From Alitta virens (taxonomy: Eukaryota > Annelida > Polychaeta > Phyllodocida > Nereididae): 64,000 bases of DNA. The notes under the pieces are model-generated. The model was given only the letters and a program-made list of their open reading frames with translations, searched no databases and was not told where the DNA came from. The stretch is from assembly GCA_932294295.1 (NCBI GenBank), contig OW028577.1, forward strand, positions 5,051,001-5,115,000, given 5' to 3'. A program made the position numbers and the translations under genes. Positions 39,401 through 47,132 of this stretch are shown one piece after another; position 1 is the stretch's first letter; each line of letters starts with the position of its first letter.

Positions 39401-42400
39401 TTTGTCTAGGAGTTTCTTTGTTTGGTGTGGACGATCATGCTACAAAAGGGATGAGAGATTTCACTGTAAAAGAACCAAATTTGCATGAGCTGCTCACATG
39501 GCATAGCCACACTGTTGCTAGGGTTTAAGACAGAATTTAGAAACCAAGATTTGTATGATGAAAAATACTTCATGGTAATCAATACCTGGTTGGAATATTT
39601 CAAAAGTTCTTCGAGTCTGCACATAACAGAAAAAAGCTAAGTTATCGATACTGTTTCTGTCGGAGCTTAGGTTAGCGTTGCAATAGTATAGTGGTGTTTA
39701 AAGTGCAAGAACTGAAGCCTCATGGTAATATTTAAAACAGGTAAAAAAACTCTTATAATTTGCCCTTTAAAATCGCCAGAAACATTTGGTGCAAGATATT
39801 GCAGAAAATGGACATTTCCAGGCAACCTTTAGATTTTGTGACAGAAATAATCGGTGCATAAATAATAATTTTGTCCTGTATTGTTTTCAGCAATTTGAGA
39901 CGCCATTACACATTGCGGCGAGAGAAGGCCTGCTACCTGTGGTGCAGACTCTGTGCGCCTTAGGGTGTCGTCTTGATCCCGCAAACAAGGTCTCGGAAGC
40001 AATTTTTTGTCCTGTTTCATTATCATCAGAAGGATTAAAGGATATAAGAAACTAATCCTTTTCATCCTGAAGCTATCCGGTTTCTGCAGATAGTACCAAA
40101 TATTTCTCATTAATTAAGTTTCTCATGCTTCCTTCTTGTTGCATGAATGAAGCTGAGTGCAGGTTTAAACAACTGCATTTCTCATTCAGAATTGTTCTGC
40201 ATTGTTCTGTATTGTTCTTGAATACAATACTTAACCACAAACATAAAATAATTAATTTGTTTCATGTATCATCAGTAATAGCATAGCATTGATTCAGAAA
40301 TCTGAATACAGATCATGGACTTTATAATGTAAATTTGTAGAGAACCAGGCAGATATTTAGGGAAATCATCTACATGCAATAGAGATAAATTTTTTACTGT
40401 TGCCTTAAATTCTGTAAAATTTAATCTTACAGATTGGTTTAACACCAGTGCACCTTGCTGCACGGGGAGGATTTTCAGAAGTTGTGCGATGTTTGTTATT
40501 GTCGGGTGCTGAGCCTGATTTACCAAATAAGGTATACGGGGTTACTTTAATGAAACAAATTTTGTGTGACAAAAATTACCCAGAAGTCTCTATATTCTAT
40601 AGAATAGTAATGTAATTTAATATTTAAAGCACAATTGGGCGTATTGTGCCTTATTTTGAAAGTTTTTTTATAATCATATCTTGATGCCTTTCAGGATGGA
40701 GTAACAGCAGAAATCATGGCTCTAGCTCAAGGACACAGTGATGTTGCTGAACTTCTAACAAGACTTAAGCCAGTTAGTACAGATTGAAATTATCTTTGAT
40801 CATTGTTCATAACATTATGAAGTAAGGTCAGAGACACTAAGGTATTGTCTCCGGTAAAGTACATGAACGTTTGACTACAACAGCTTCTAAGTTCCAAAAT
40901 TCCCTAAATAACTGATCAGGACATCTTCAAGTTGTTGCGTTGTGATTTGATGTGATTGTATCAATTTGTATACCTGGCGAAAACTCGCCAAATCTACATG
41001 CCTGTAGTATCTCACTATGGTATTAGTAAACATGTAAAAAACAATTTGTCCTTTCAGGAGAGACGAGAGGTGTTCATGAGACAGCTTATACCCACAAATA
41101 CCATGCTCGGACGCATTAAGTTAAAGATATTTGGCAACTCGGGAGTTGGAAAGACGACGCTGGTGGACTCTCTGAAGTGTGGTTATTTTGGCAGCTTTTT
41201 CAGGAAAGCTCGGCTCAGTTCATCTAACTCAGTGGGACACAGTAAGCAGAGAAGTATGTTAATTGTGGAATTTTGCCATTTCCCCTCTGGACACTAGGGG
41301 GCTACGAGTAGTTGTTTGAGATGCTGGTGATGACACCTTGTGGTTGGTTTTGCTTTCAGATATGGAAAATGGGACTTCATCACCGAAACACCACAGTCTG
41401 CCTTCCCAGTTATCATATGAGGTGGTTAACGGTGGTTACACTAAAGGCATAGATGTCCAGCAAATCAATATTTCTGGTAAATTGAAACTCGCGTACTTTG
41501 GGGCATTGGTTTCTCATATTTAACTTCGCCCAACCAAACTGTTATTCCATGTCTTGTTTTATAAATTATATCATCAATATTCAGCTTCAAGGAGAGAATC
41601 GTGTATATTAATTCAGAAAAATAAATCAGAATGGATTAAATTATGACTATTAAAGTATATTCATAAGGATTGTTCTTTCTTATCATAATGACAGTAGATG
41701 TCTGATGTGTAATCTGTGTTCTTTTAGGATGTGGTGATCTCAGTGTATGGGACTTCGGAGGCTATGAACCATATTTTATGACATATGACCACTTCATTGG
41801 TGATCCCAATTGCATCCACTTGGTCGCGTTTAGCTTGGTGGAGCCAGAGAGTATTCAACTGGCGCAAATTACCTTCTGGCTCGATTTCCTCAAGTCACGC
41901 ATTCCACCTTTTGAACCTGTTTGTGAGTAACCCTCCTTCAACGCCTTAAATGACTTGTGCTCAAACTTCTAATGTATCAGTAAATACTGATTTAATTTAA
42001 TGGCTGAAAAGATATGCTTTGAATGAAACTATTCCAAATACTGTTGGATTGCCATGTTTAAAATATTTTTTCACTTTAAACATAATGCTTCACTTGATTG
42101 AGAATTTGCTATTAGTGCATGTGCACTTCATTAAATTATATCAACTCTGTTAAAAAATTTGTGATGGAAATGTTATTAACTGTTAATGAGCAAAAAAACT
42201 ATAATGCTACTTCCCACATTTATTTTAGCTCAACAAGGCAGATCACCGTGGCCGGCGAAAGTGATACTGGTGGCCACACATGCCGATAAAGCTTCAAATG
42301 TGACCAAGAAGCCAAGTGGGGAGTTTGAATGCCCTGATGTTGCTGTGATCTTGACTGCTGTCCAGGAGAAATACCAATATGACTTCGACATCAGTAAACA

Positions 42401-44610
42401 AATATTCGTAGTGGACGCTCACCTTGCCATGAGCCCTGATCTCAAATCCTTGCGCATGCATCTGGGAGACATAAAGGCAACTATTGTGAAGGTCAGTTTC
42501 TGGAAAACGTTCATTATTTGACATTTATCATATATGTTTATGTTAGTACTTACAATCTGGCAAAATTCTTCATAGAAATACTTTATGCGAGTACATGAGT
42601 GGCCTGGCAATGAATTAGCAACAACTGGATCCATGCATGACCCTCTGTGATTATGAAATAATAGCATTACTGATTTAAAAAATATTTTTTCACTTTAAAC
42701 ATAATGCTACACTTGATTGAGAATTTGCTATAAGTGCATGTGCAATTCATTAAATTATATCAACTCTGTTAAAAAAATTTGTGATGGTAATGTTACAGGT
42801 AAAATATATATACTTTAAAAAAGAAGTATCTTATATAGCTACAACATGTCGCATTGGTGTGATACAGACCTTGAATTCTTTGCTCCTTTCCTTCCAGACT
42901 TTACCAACATCGAATGGTTTCCTTGACGCTGTTGTACAGACTCTTCCTGCTTGGCGCAAAACAACAGCAAATTTTCCTGTTCTTCCTTGGCCAAATTTTA
43001 TCGAATTTGTTCGGTCTCGGATTAACACCCTTGCCAGTGAAGACCACATGAAGGAATTAATGCACCAACTTCAGCTTTTAGGAGAAGTATGATCAAAAAT
43101 TTTCTTTTTGATACCTTTCATAGTTTGCTTCAATTAGCTTTGTTTCGTGTGAAGTGTACTTTTTTACTGACTGATGTATAATGTATTTACAATAATGCTA
43201 ATAACAGATTTACAATCTGACTTAGCATGTTGATTAATTTATGATTGTATGGGCGCTGAAGCTGACTACAGATTAGGGGGCTTGTATTGATCCCTTCTTA
43301 AATTTTGTATAAATGAGAAAGACAGACGCCAGTGCTTTTATGAGAATACTAGACTAGACAAGAATTTTTTGTAATGATTGTGAATGTTTCAGGTGGTCTA
43401 CTTGGAGACGGAACAAGCCAATGACCTCGTCATTCTCTGTCCGAGGTGGTTGTGCTCAGATGTCATCGGTCAGTTGCTGAGCCACGAACGGATCATGCAC
43501 TGTCGTCCCACCGGATGTTTCACGGTAGATGACTTCCAGTTGATGTTTCCTGAAACTGAGGCAGCTGATTTACTGAAAGTCCTCGAAGCGTTGGAAATAT
43601 GCACCGAGTGCATGATAGATGGCGATCCAGAGTATGAATTTCCGTGTTTGAATTTTGTGGAGACGCTTCACGGACTGTGGGAGAAAGATGTGAAACGTTA
43701 CCCAAATGCGGTTTACGGAGGGGTAAGCCTTCAGTGCCCTCACGGAATGACCAATCAATTGGTGCACATGTTCCCTCGTATCCAAGTGCAGTTGAGACGG
43801 AATATCCTCGCAGACCAACACAACCCTGACACAGACTTATACCAATGGTACCATGGCTCTAAATATTGCATAGGTAGCATGGAGGCCTTACTTACTTTGG
43901 AACAAAGTGATCAAGTCATTGAAATTAAGGTCAGAGGACCTCAAGACATGAGAACTAATTTGTACTATTTCTTTGAAGAAATGGTAGAAATTGTTGAACA
44001 ATTATTTGATGAGTGCTGTCCAGGGTTTCAGCTAGAGAAACACCTGCTCAGCCCAACACACTTGAAACAACACAGCAAGACTGTTCACTCGTATGCTCCT
44101 AAGACCATCCTGCAGATGCAGCTGGATGGTAGGGATGCTCTGCAACTGGACGACGATGTTGCGGAGGACTTCATTGATGTGGCTTGCTTCGGCGGCCAGG
44201 AGATTCGGGAGAGCATGACCCCTGGCACAGACCTACACATTTCTAACCTTAACATTCACACAAGACGTCTACTGAGTCAAAGACTTGACCCGCCCGATTC
44301 TATGGGTCGCGACTGGTGCCTACTTGCTGTCACTCTTGGTCTTACTGACAATGTTCCCAAACTTGAGGATTCCAAGCGTAAAAGAGAGAGTGCCACAGAC
44401 CGCACCCTTGAGGAGTGGTCGCATGATACCAGCGCCAGCATCGCTGTCCTCATCAAGAAACTAGAGGAACTGGGACGCAACGATGTTGTGGATTGTATTT
44501 TAAATTCTGGTCCTTTGTGGCGCGTATATCATGAAGACCCAAGCCAGGACAGTGGGGTCATAACCGCCCCTTCCCATTCCTCGAATAACACTCTCTCATC
44601 AGTGTCTTGA
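21302..44610 (+). CDS. DAPK1: DAPK1-type death-associated protein kinase, C-terminal 1053 residues in 16 exons (5' part not found)
   Basis: Sixteen exons join in frame (3162 nt = 1053 codons plus stop), each bounded by AG and GT. Exon order: 21302-21421, 32078-32176, 36429-36527, 37043-37144, 37550-37651, 38727-38825, 39222-39320, 39891-39989, 40433-40531, 40695-40772, 41058-41241, 41360-41476, 41728-41922, 42229-42491, 42898-43086, 43393-44610. The product has ankyrin repeats (residues 1-332 of this fragment), a ROC GTPase-like domain with P-loop GNSGVGKTT (358-366), DFGG (441-444) and THAD (514-517), a COR region (about 586-900), a death domain (about 928-1018) and a Ser-rich tail. As I recall the human protein, the segments match DAPK1 in order and length; the corresponding human part is about 1066 residues. 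The family are Ca2+/calmodulin-regulated Ser/Thr kinases that promote cell death and autophagy on the cytoskeleton. The kinase and calmodulin-binding exons were not seen in the window and presumably lie upstream. Confidence 0.93.
22989..23178 (+). mobile_element. SINE family 1, full-length
   Basis: Complete head, body and CCACCACGACCA tail. Flanked by cagcggttggttt (22976-22988) and cagtggttggttt (23179-23191), a 13-bp duplication with one mismatch. Confidence 0.95.
24228..24417 (+). mobile_element. SINE family 1, full-length
   Basis: Intact boxes (tagctcattggtagcg, gggtttaattcc) and a CCACCACCACCAC tail. The flanks atgttaatca and atgttattaa suggest a degraded duplication. Confidence 0.92.
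24700..24850 (-). mobile_element. SINE family 2, tail-block copy
   Basis: In reverse complement it reads aagtaaatgtatatcg, catcatctcataattacgtc, tgcctcaaacaaatgtcata. Confidence 0.6.
25085..25160 (-). mobile_element. tRNA-like fragment (A and B boxes), probable SINE head
   Basis: The reverse complement holds ccagtggcttagcggttgaa and, about 40 bases on, cagggttcgatatcc, matching pol III box order. No cloverleaf or full tRNA could be folded by eye. Confidence 0.4.
25550..25612 (+). mobile_element. tRNA-like fragment, probable SINE head
   Basis: ggggcttagtggttattagc followed by ctgggtccaaaccgc has the A-box/B-box order, with a degraded B box. Confidence 0.35.
26747..27054 (+). mobile_element. 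MITE-like family, copy 1
   Basis: Ends agttagtatcataaaa and, inverted, agttagttccattaaaa. The interior shares gactctag, ggataaagccagctactt, agatctggctttgagtag and tttgtctaggtttaatttga with the copy at 30181-30448, which lies in the opposite orientation. Confidence 0.75.
27115..27210 (-). mobile_element. SINE family 2, tail-block copy
   Basis: Reverse complement: ccatgtatatggtgtggact, cttatcatctcatcattacg, ggattggtcatataac. A TA dinucleotide run lies next to it at 27221-27243. Confidence 0.65.
27440..27525 (-). mobile_element. tRNA-like fragment, probable SINE head
   Basis: Reverse complement: tcggtggcctagtggcttaa, then ccgtgtttggattcc at suitable spacing. Confidence 0.4.
29451..29680. repeat. 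Inverted-repeat element with a 20-bp triple repeat at its edge
   Basis: Arms gggatataaccaacgaaaat...ctccc (29451-29484) and the complement (29597-29630) enclose 112 bases. Three tandem 20-base units containing acaccgaaggttatacccc follow. A third copy of the arm, caaaaatgttagttaactcc, sits at 29704-29723. Confidence 0.85.
30181..30448 (-). mobile_element. MITE-like family, copy 2 (opposite orientation)
   Basis: Read in reverse complement it follows the 26747 copy: tagtttcataaaatac, gactctagctg, aagccagctacttctg, agatctggttttgagtag, tttgtctagtttcaatttga. Confidence 0.75.
31333..31524 (+). mobile_element. SINE family 1, full-length, inside the DAPK1 intron
   Basis: Flanked by acgtctgtacttcct (31318-31332) and acgtctgtattccct (31525-31539), a 15-bp duplication with two differences. 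It lies 550 bases before ankyrin repeat 2. Confidence 0.95.
31572..31878 (-). mobile_element. Dispersed 300-340-bp repeat, copy 2
   Basis: Starts agtcttttcactgaacagcc on the + strand and ends cagtgaaaatccac. It is in reverse orientation to copy 1 and lies 40 bases from a SINE target duplication. Confidence 0.85.
32078..32176 (+). CDS. DAPK1: DAPK1 exon b: ankyrin repeat 2
   Basis: Exactly 33 codons, phase 0-0, acceptor ttttcag, donor gtaatt. The HGETALHLAAGGGN core carries the canonical G-TALHLAA ankyrin signature, and the exon ends at ATDK. Confidence 0.93.
35022..35097 (-). mobile_element. SINE family 2, tail-block copy, interrupted by SINE family 1
   Basis: Reverse complement contains taaatgtgtaacatatatgg, gtcttatctcatcaactg and ggcagctggtcatataa. 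The family 1 SINE at 35113 landed at its edge. Confidence 0.6.
35113..35270 (+). mobile_element. SINE family 1, 5'-truncated with perfect target duplication
   Basis: Starts between the boxes at gggcttccaacc, so the A box is gone. It is flanked by a perfect 15-bp acaccatgtgtggtg at 35098-35112 and 35271-35285. This is the pattern expected of incomplete target-primed reverse transcription. Confidence 0.95.
35490..35605 (-). mobile_element. tRNA-like fragment, probable SINE head
   Basis: Reverse complement: ccctggtggcttcatgagtg, then ggtggttcgatatccc. It is followed by a C run at 35632-35643. Confidence 0.35.
36429..36527 (+). CDS. DAPK1: DAPK1 exon c: ankyrin repeat 3
   Basis: Thirty-three codons, phase 0-0. 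The core HGDSATYWAARQGH keeps the unusual YWAARxGH seen in vertebrate DAPK1 in place of the usual LHxAA, which is a strong orthology marker. Confidence 0.94.
37043..37144 (+). CDS. DAPK1: DAPK1 exon d: ankyrin repeat 4
   Basis: Thirty-four codons, phase 0-0, core AGEAPIHVAARYGH. It is one residue longer than the 33-residue unit, with the extra residue in the loop near KSEEAD. Donor gtaagt. Confidence 0.94.
37550..37651 (+). CDS. DAPK1: DAPK1 exon e: ankyrin repeat 5
   Basis: Thirty-four codons, phase 0-0, core LGETALHNAAWHGL. The AAWHG string is shared with human DAPK1. The acceptor is atgtag, with a weak polypyrimidine tract. Confidence 0.92.
38727..38825 (+). CDS. DAPK1: DAPK1 exon f: ankyrin repeat 6
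   Basis: Thirty-three codons, phase 0-0, core EGETPLHCASARGN. The ASARG string matches the same repeat in human DAPK1. Confidence 0.94.
39222..39320 (+). CDS. DAPK1: DAPK1 exon g: ankyrin repeat 7
   Basis: Thirty-three codons, phase 0-0, core RGSTALHLACRRHH. The human counterpart has ALHLAVRR. The exon ends FDQ before gtaaaa. Confidence 0.93.
39891..39989 (+). CDS. DAPK1: DAPK1 exon h: ankyrin repeat 8
   Basis: Thirty-three codons, phase 0-0, core QFETPLHIAAREGL. Acceptor ttttcag; the donor gtctcg is weaker than the others in this gene. Confidence 0.92.
40433..40531 (+). CDS. DAPK1: DAPK1 exon i: ankyrin repeat 9
   Basis: Thirty-three codons, phase 0-0, core IGLTPVHLAARGGF, acceptor cttacag, donor gtatac. 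Confidence 0.92.
40695..40772 (+). CDS. DAPK1: DAPK1 exon j: last, degenerate ankyrin repeat
   Basis: Twenty-six codons, DGVTAEIMALAQGH to RLKP, corresponding to the DGKTAEDLA repeat of human DAPK1. The donor is cca|gttagt; reading on would reach a stop within five codons. Phase 0 at both ends. Confidence 0.87.
41058..41241 (+). CDS. DAPK1: DAPK1 exon k: ROC domain start with P-loop
   Basis: Begins ERREVFMRQLIP after ctttcag. The P-loop GNSGVGKTT lies at 41133-41159 and is followed by a LVDSLKCG segment close to the vertebrate one. The exon ends in phase 1. A second donor, gtatgt at 41254, is in the same phase and would add four residues. Confidence 0.9.
41360..41476 (+). CDS. DAPK1: DAPK1 exon l: ROC inter-motif segment
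   Basis: Phase 1 at both ends. It encodes a polar, Ser-rich stretch (MENGTSSPKHHS), then YTKGIDVQQINIS; the last part matches the TKAIDIQNAYLNG region before the G3 motif in human DAPK1. It is shorter than the human insert. Confidence 0.87.
41728..41922 (+). CDS. DAPK1: DAPK1 exon m: ROC G3 motif
   Basis: Phase 1-1. It encodes CGDLSVWDFGGYEPYF and the following hydrophobic strand IHLVAFSL, ending in FLKSRIPPFEPV. DFGG fits the DxxG G3 motif of Ras-like GTPases, whereas I recall EFSG in human DAPK1. Confidence 0.92.
42061..42175 (+). repeat. Direct repeat, left copy, upstream of DAPK1 exon n
   Basis: About 115 bases from aaatattttttcac to gtgatggaaatgtta recur with few changes at 42680-42795. 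The two copies bracket the 263-bp exon. Confidence 0.9.
42229..42491 (+). CDS. DAPK1: DAPK1 exon n: ROC G4 motif
   Basis: Starts two bases into a codon, ends phase 0. It encodes AKVILVATHAD (the THAD G4 motif) and ends GDIKATIVK before gtcagt. Both flanking introns carry a 115-bp direct duplicate (42061-42175 and 42680-42795). Confidence 0.92.
42680..42795 (+). repeat. Direct repeat, right copy, downstream of DAPK1 exon n
   Basis: Differs from the left copy mainly by cttcact/ctacact, attagt/ataagt and one extra A. It is followed by cag, making a cryptic acceptor-like end. Confidence 0.9.
42898..43086 (+). CDS. DAPK1: DAPK1 exon o: ROC-COR junction
   Basis: Sixty-three codons, phase 0-0, TLPTSNGFLDAVV to LQLLGE. 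TLPAWRK and NTLASEDHMKEL match human STLPSWRK and NPLASEEDL. This is the start of the COR region. Confidence 0.92.
43393..44610 (+). CDS. DAPK1: DAPK1 terminal exon: COR, death domain and tail
   Basis: 405 codons plus TGA after a gtttcag acceptor. The N-terminal part (LCPRWLCSDVIGQLLS, NAVYGGVS, EIKVRGP) is COR. HLLSPTHLKQH and DVACFGGQEI match the post-COR linker. DLHISNLNIHTRRLLSQRLDPPDSMGRDW to GRNDVVDCIL is the death domain, which in this family mediates assembly with other death-domain and signalling proteins. The last 30 residues are rich in Ser, like the vertebrate tail. Long single 3' exons of this kind are also found in vertebrate DAPK1. Confidence 0.95.
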   Translation: MVYLETEQANDLVILCPRWLCSDVIGQLLSHERIMHCRPTGCFTVDDFQLMFPETEAADLLKVLEALEICTECMIDGDPEYEFPCLNFVETLHGLWEKDVKRYPNAVYGGVSLQCPHGMTNQLVHMFPRIQVQLRRNILADQHNPDTDLYQWYHGSKYCIGSMEALLTLEQSDQVIEIKVRGPQDMRTNLYYFFEEMVEIVEQLFDECCPGFQLEKHLLSPTHLKQHSKTVHSYAPKTILQMQLDGRDALQLDDDVAEDFIDVACFGGQEIRESMTPGTDLHISNLNIHTRRLLSQRLDPPDSMGRDWCLLAVTLGLTDNVPKLEDSKRKRESATDRTLEEWSHDTSASIAVLIKKLEELGRNDVVDCILNSGPLWRVYHEDPSQDSGVITAPSHSSNNTLSSVS

Positions 44611-45151
44611 TCTGATAGATCTTCTAATTCATTGTGATGAGATTGACGGAAGTATAACAGGTATTATCCTGTATACTGCTCTTGATTTTTTGCCAGTATA
44701 CACAAGGATTTGTCTCCAATCCTCATCATCCAGTGGTATTAAATTGACTTGCTGACTTGAAGGCATTTCAGTATATGATATTCAATGCTTGAACTTTGTT
44801 AACATTTCTCAATTTTTGCCAAAACAACTGTGATGTGCTCATTGTTTGCTTTTTGAGTAGAATGTGCAATTCTTGTTTGTGAGAACTTTCCTTTATATAT
44901 AAGAAAAAAAAAAACATCATTGGTTTTATTATTATTTCATAAAAATTATTATCCAGATTGCAACAAAATACTTGTATTATGAATGTTTTGTTTTGCATTA
45001 CATCTGTGGGCGCGACTGACACACTATGTTAATTAGACAAAATGCTAGTCCCATTGTTTAGGTTCATCATTGTTAATTTGGACTGTTATTGGTTATATTG
45101 CACCTATACATTGTTGCATGCATTGATTGTCACATATATTATGTCACACAA

Positions 45152-45155
<4 letters not shown>

Positions 45156-45184
<29 letters not shown>
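45156..45184 (+). repeat. A29 homopolymer in the DAPK1 3' UTR
   Basis: Twenty-nine consecutive A residues with no AATAAA in the preceding 30 bases. It is genomic, so it would cause internal oligo-dT priming rather than mark a true 3' end. Confidence 0.85.
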
Positions 45185-45186
<2 letters not shown>

Positions 45187-46100
45187 AAATGCATGGCATG
45201 TGTGCAAGAGAAAATCACAGAGGCATCAGAAGTCCCATTTAAAGGGGAAAACTCTTTGTACTTTATGACCAATTAAATGTTCATAAATTATATATGTCCA
45301 GTGAACCAGATTCGAATTCAAGCATAGATTAAAACGGTGTACACTCTTCATGTTAAAATGATGGTGCTAAGTGCGAGATTACAAGTTGAGAACCAATTAT
45401 CATGTAGAGTAGATATTTGACCCTACAGGATTTTGTTGTTACGTATTACGGGGGGATCTTGGATCAATGGTGCTGCAAACCTGATTAAAACAAAACACCA
45501 CGATGACACTGTCAAAGCAGTGATGTCATCAAATGTTATCTTACTTCAGTAAGATCTGAGTAGGTACTGCGATAATACCCCATGATATCTTTTCAATGAA
45601 ATCTGCTTTCAAGTTATCTTGCCATGCCAAGCATTCTTTCACGATTTAAAAATTCCATAATATTGAGGTGAAAAATCGTTTAAGAAAATTGGTTTCCATG
45701 CACAACTTGAAGAGTGATGGTCAAACTTTGAAGTGGCATTTTGTAATTTTATGCAGCTTTTTTATGAGCAAATTGAACTTTGCTGGACTTTAAAAATTTA
45801 ATAATTTCCATTCTTCCATCTGCCATAAATTGCTTTATGTCGATTGTACTTGCAATGTCTTTGAATTGAAGAATGTTGAGATATCTTTCATTTGCCATGT
45901 TATCTCGCAGATTCTCTCATTGAAAATAATGAAACATATTCTAAATTTTAACTACTAATACCTAATATCAGCAATGTATAATTTTAATATATTGCCCCCC
46001 CCCCCCCAAAAAAAAATTAAATATTTCTTCCTGCCTGTCTTGTGTGCACAATGATGTATGATGAAATTGTAAAAGTTGTCTTCATAATAATGAAGCTAAT

Positions 46101-46106
46101 AATAAA
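46101..46106 (+). promoter_or_regulatory. Polyadenylation signal candidate for DAPK1
   Basis: AATAAA in the context aataataaaacaa, followed after about 25 bases by a T-rich stretch (ttgttttttattttattt) that could serve as the downstream element. Confidence 0.55.
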
Positions 46107-46136
46107 ACAAATGAATTGTTTAATGTTGACTTGTTT

Positions 46137-46147
46137 TTTATTTTATT
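46137..46147 (-). promoter_or_regulatory. Tandem polyadenylation signals for the C9orf40-like gene
   Basis: Two overlapping TTTATT hexamers on the + strand read AATAAA on the - strand. They lie about 770 bases downstream of the - strand stop codon, and only about 35 bases from the opposing DAPK1 signal. Confidence 0.5.
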
Positions 46148-46913
46148 TGTCATATACAACTATAGTTATGCAAAATATCACAAATTGAAGTGTAAGCCAC
46201 TAATAACATCAGAAACACGACCTAGTTAAAGATACATGTGTATTTTCGATAACTGGTTTGGCATCAATACGAACACAATGTGTGGATGTGTATAAATAAA
46301 ATGAAATCTTCAACAATGTTCTAATTACACAAGCATGAACAGTGTTGCAAATTAATGCTAATGAACACATAGTCTGAGGACTCAAAATGACATGAAATGA
46401 TGACCAATGGTCTCACAAATAGATCCATAAGAAATATCACATGGTAATAAGATTACACGACTTAAAAAGTATCACATATAATCATCGGGAATGATCGACA
46501 GATTCGACACGCTTCAACATTATGCTTCTGTTCATGTAGCATATAAGGTAGAAACTTATAATACTGAAACAATATGAGAACTGCTAACAATTAACATAAT
46601 ACATTTGCAGATATATCTTTAAGCACAATTTTGGCTACATTGTAGGAAGCGAAAGTGATGCAAATGCGTAGAGTTAGTGTACCTAATTCTGTGAGGACCT
46701 AATTCCGTGAAAACCTGCAACTTTAATCCAAAGCTGCTTGAATTTAATTTTTCAGTCACTGCAGAACTAAACATCAAAATACTAATTGTTTTTGTATTAA
46801 TGTGCCTTGGCCGCCAGTTGTTGATCAGGTTGAGGGGAATCATGTTATTAGCCCCTTCACGTTATTAGGTACACCTACTCTATATAATATACGGAATGTC
46901 TGTGGGAATTTCC

Positions 46914-47132
46914 TCACAGCATGTCAAGGTCAACAACAGGAATAGGAACACGCCAGTAATTGAACGAGTTGAAATTTGGATCTTCGGACTTCTTTTCTGA
47001 GATATCTTCGCTCATGGCAGAATCACTGGTACTGTCTTCGAGGAACTGATTGATCTCCAAATCCAAGTCGGGTATCACCGGTTGGAAATATGCAAAACTG
47101 CTGAATTCTGGACTCTGCATGGCTGGAGACAC
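46914..47132 (-). CDS. C9orf40-like gene, exon 2
   Basis: 72 codons plus TGA, starting VSPAMQSPEFSSF. It carries the conserved YWRxPxPxxDL motif at the very end, which is the strongest homology evidence for this gene. Confidence 0.74.
   Translation of the reverse strand: MSPAMQSPEFSSFAYFQPVIPDLDLEINQFLEDSTSDSAMSEDISEKKSEDPNFNSFNYWRVPIPVVDLDML

Larger units (their letters stand above)
44611..46125 (+). other. Probable 3' untranslated region of the DAPK1 gene
   Basis: There is no open frame of note between the stop codon and the AATAAA at 46101. The stretch holds a 29-base A run at 45156-45184 and a C11/A8 junction near 45993-46016. The exact cleavage site is inferred from the signal only. 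Confidence 0.55.

Noticed and set aside
43520..44480. Several minus-strand frames of 61-83 codons
   Set aside because: Shadows of the long terminal DAPK1 exon.
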